Positions 62,504 through 64,000 of a stretch of 64,000 nucleotides of DNA are shown here, one piece after another. The notes below the pieces were generated by a model. That model searched no databases. It was not told the DNA's origin and saw only the letters and a program-made list of their open reading frames with translations. The translations under genes and the position numbers were made by a program. Position 1 is the stretch's first letter. Every line of letters begins with the position of its first letter. The DNA is from Adhaeribacter arboris (GTDB lineage: Bacteria; Bacteroidota; Bacteroidia; Cytophagales; Hymenobacteraceae): positions 992,001 through 1,056,000 of the forward strand of contig NZ_PYFT01000001.1 of the NCBI RefSeq assembly GCF_003023845.1, given 5' to 3'.

Positions 62504-62601
62504 TATGCTAGTGCTTAACAGTTAGTACATTTATAAAGTAAAGCCGTTTTTCAGTTATTTTTCATACTTAAAAGCAAAAACAAAGCAAGAAGAACTCTTA
62601 A

Positions 62602-62790
62602 AATAGGATAAGGATAGATTTATACATTTTCCATGGTAAATCTACTATTCGGGGATTACAGTATGCAATGGACAATATGCTTGAACTTTTAGCTTCTGGT
62701 ACTACAGTAGAAGAACTTCTGAAAGATTACCCAGATTCAGAAAAAGAAGCTTTTCTGGCTTACCTTCCATATATTGGGCATTGCCCGTCG
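62602..62790 (+). pseudogene. DUF433 antitoxin-type remnant, fused in frame to the next gene
   Basis: Continuous frame from 62602 reads NRIRIDLYIFHGKSTIRGLQ, then YAMDNMLELLASGTTVEELL, then KDYPDSEKEAFLAYLPY. This is nearly a full DUF433 domain (normally HPGKPTIRG, then LELLASGMTIEEIL and DYPDLE), a small antitoxin family paired with PIN-like toxins. There is no start codon before the domain because a stop (62599-62601) precedes it, so the first Met is inside the domain at 62668. No toxin gene follows. It is a remnant whose tail runs into the lipoprotein reading frame. Confidence 0.7.
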
Positions 62791-63477
62791 TTTATACCAG
62801 TCCTTACAGGGTGTCTGAAGAAAATAAGGAAACAGTTAGTATACATATTGGCCTTGGTTTTAGGTTTATGGAGCTGCAATAGTCCTATAACCGAAAAAAA
62901 GAAAGATAAAGTTACAGCCAGTAAGACTCAAACCCTTTCAGCTGAAAAAGAGCAAGAAAAGATGCCTAAAGTAGATAACCCTACGTACGACCAAATCTTT
63001 CTTAACGGCTTTTCGGATTATAATGAACCCTATACGCTTAGGAACAATTTCATAATTACTGGCCAGGACACAACATTATTTCCGGAAGATCTTCCGATAA
63101 ACCGGAAAACGACTTTTAAGGGAGTAGAGGATAGTAAAAGTTTCCTGCTGACCGTTACCCGTACTAACCTTACAAATTTGGCTTACACCTTTGAACTAGC
63201 AGATAAGAGCAAGAAAACGCTGGAAACCAAATCAGGCAAGGCAGTATTAAGTTCCATGTTCTTCCTAGCCTCAGAAACGGACGAAGATTCTGAAACAGGC
63301 GACAGCTATGGAAGTTCAGAGTATTGGGATAAAACAAATGACTGTTGGCTCTCTATAAGAATTGGAGTTGGTTTAGATGATAACGGGAAACAAAGGGCGA
63401 TGCTGACTTACGGTTGTGAAGATAAAAACAAGCAGACCCTAAGTTTAGATGAATGCCCTACTCTTCGAACTGAATAA
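62668..63477 (+). CDS. Unknown lipoprotein, 5' end replaced by DUF433 remnant
   Basis: The frame from ATG at 62668 encodes 269 residues, but the first 40 or so are DUF433 remnant. The natural protein seems to start near KKIRKQLVYILALVLGLWSC (residues about 50-70), which is a good lipoprotein signal, yet the codon before KKIR is CTG, not ATG. The rest has a charged linker (SPITEKKKDKVTASK) and a domain containing Cys in WDKTNDCWLSIRI and YGCEDKNKQ, unrecognised. Either the lipoprotein uses a rare start or it is expressed as the fusion, where the signal would be internal. Possibly broken. Confidence 0.5.
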   Translation: MDNMLELLASGTTVEELLKDYPDSEKEAFLAYLPYIGHCPSFIPVLTGCLKKIRKQLVYILALVLGLWSCNSPITEKKKDKVTASKTQTLSAEKEQEKMPKVDNPTYDQIFLNGFSDYNEPYTLRNNFIITGQDTTLFPEDLPINRKTTFKGVEDSKSFLLTVTRTNLTNLAYTFELADKSKKTLETKSGKAVLSSMFFLASETDEDSETGDSYGSSEYWDKTNDCWLSIRIGVGLDDNGKQRAMLTYGCEDKNKQTLSLDECPTLRTE

Positions 63478-63568
63478 AATCTTCCTATAAATAAGATATA
63501 AACCTCCTGCTACGGCGGACGTCCTTACCTGTTATTTATATTCAAACCGGTAGCCAAAAATCAAAGAA

Positions 63569-64000
63569 ATGAAAATCACAAAATTTATCTTCCAGATTCT
63601 AACTGTTTTGCTTTTTTCATCTTTTAGCCTGTATCAAGAACCTAGTTTTATTGATTTTACTAATAAGATTCAATCGTACGACTTAGGGATAGTATTCGTT
63701 ACCGACAGCATTCATGTAGGCGACGAGCGAATAAAAGTGAACAAGCAAGAACCCTTAGGTTATATCGGCGATAACTACCAACGATTTTACATTCATTTCA
63801 CCTCGGTCAAAAAGAACCCAGAAAATCCATTACAATACTTTTTATCTGGCAAAACAAGAGTAAAAAACAATATTTGCGACTTTAAGGGAACCATTACAAT
63901 CGTGAGCGCCAAACTTAGAAAAGGAAATAGCCAGCTCGCAAACAGGCAAGGTTTTGCAATTGGTAAATACAAGTTTTATGAGAACTCCCAATTACCAGCT
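63569..64000 (+). CDS. Exported protein of unknown function, cut by window edge
   Basis: An open frame of 144 codons from ATG at 63569 to the window end, without stop. The N-terminus is a signal peptide (KFIFQILTVLLFSSFS), followed by FIDFTNKIQSYDLGIVFVTD and PLGYIGDNYQRFYIHFTSV, a pattern I know only from hypothetical Bacteroidota proteins. Start chosen for the signal peptide. It continues the accessory tail; no attC-like element precedes it, although a 9-bp inverted repeat TATAAATAA/TTATTTATA lies at 63486-63540. Confidence 0.7.
   Translation, partial: MKITKFIFQILTVLLFSSFSLYQEPSFIDFTNKIQSYDLGIVFVTDSIHVGDERIKVNKQEPLGYIGDNYQRFYIHFTSVKKNPENPLQYFLSGKTRVKNNICDFKGTITIVSAKLRKGNSQLANRQGFAIGKYKFYENSQLPA

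Noticed and set aside
62504-62601. A third attC-like site after the lipoprotein ending at 62503.
   Set aside because: Only short matches (TAAC/GTTA) and no GTTRRRY core or long paired arms were found.
63486-63540. 9-bp inverted repeat TATAAATAA/TTATTTATA before the last gene.
   Set aside because: AT-only arms and a 37-base spacer without GTTRRRY core; not enough to call it an attC-like site or terminator.
1-64000. CRISPR arrays, tRNA or rRNA genes, prophage modules.
   Set aside because: No regularly spaced repeats, cloverleaf-like segments, rRNA sequence or phage structural genes were recognised by reading; a tRNA or RNA covariance search could not be run.

Overview
The window looks like a chromosome segment of an aerobic Bacteroidota of the order Cytophagales, most like Hymenobacteraceae (for example Adhaeribacter or relatives). 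This is an inference from protein style: SusC/SusD pair, hybrid two-component regulator, the Bacteroidota-type arginine operon with an ArgF'-type carbamoyltransferase, DUF6702, a TTTG/TAnnTTTG promoter, and absence of Shine-Dalgarno sites. No tRNA, rRNA, CRISPR array, prophage or intact insertion sequence was seen.

Layout. 1-5.9 kb: a cut AsmA-like protein, a GNAT-like protein and a PAS histidine kinase. 6.1-16.3 kb: a complete leftward arginine operon, read as promoter, 40-codon leader, attenuator-like hairpin, GNAT acyltransferase, argG, argC, (decayed four-helix-bundle gene), argD, argF', argB, proC, argE, argH. 16.6-24.9 kb: tyrA, a Rieske lipoprotein, a small lipoprotein, gyrA with a TPR protein, and an M13 metallopeptidase. 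25.1-31.2 kb: a three-gene rightward set (DUF2231/cytochrome/LRR, cytochrome-DUF1549-LamG-DUF1553, Tat-exported DUF1501). 31.3-35.5 kb: DUF6702, HupE/UreJ-like, M1 peptidase, RibD-like reductase. 35.8-40.1 kb: a four-gene envelope glycosylation operon (nucleotide-sugar epimerase, lipid-carrier GT2, tandem LAB_N protein, ArnT-like transferase). 40.1-44.0 kb: AraC regulator, a small unknown, a GDPD-like lipase, an Rpn/PD-(D/E)XK protein. 44.3-59.2 kb: a fructan utilization locus (hybrid sensor/AraC regulator, MFS sugar porter, fructokinase, SusC, SusD, two GH32 enzymes). 59.4-64 kb: an accessory tail of AT-rich lipoprotein and hydrolase genes separated by attC-like palindromes.

How genes work together. 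The arg genes encode the whole route from glutamate to arginine through N-acylated intermediates, probably N-succinyl, because ArgF' has Val at the specificity position. The fructan locus would sense fructose in the periplasm, import oligosaccharides through SusC/D, cleave them with GH32 enzymes, import fructose by the MFS porter and phosphorylate it with fructokinase.

Most notable observations: an arginine leader-peptide attenuator candidate; a four-helix-bundle pseudogene bracketed by 20-bp inverted repeats inside the arg operon; the conserved argH start separated from its gene by a one-base shift in an A6 run; a GH32 enzyme with Ala in place of the catalytic acid/base Glu and flanked by inverted REP-like elements; paired, locus-specific inverted low-complexity tracts in several intergenic gaps; and an attC-like cassette array at the right end.
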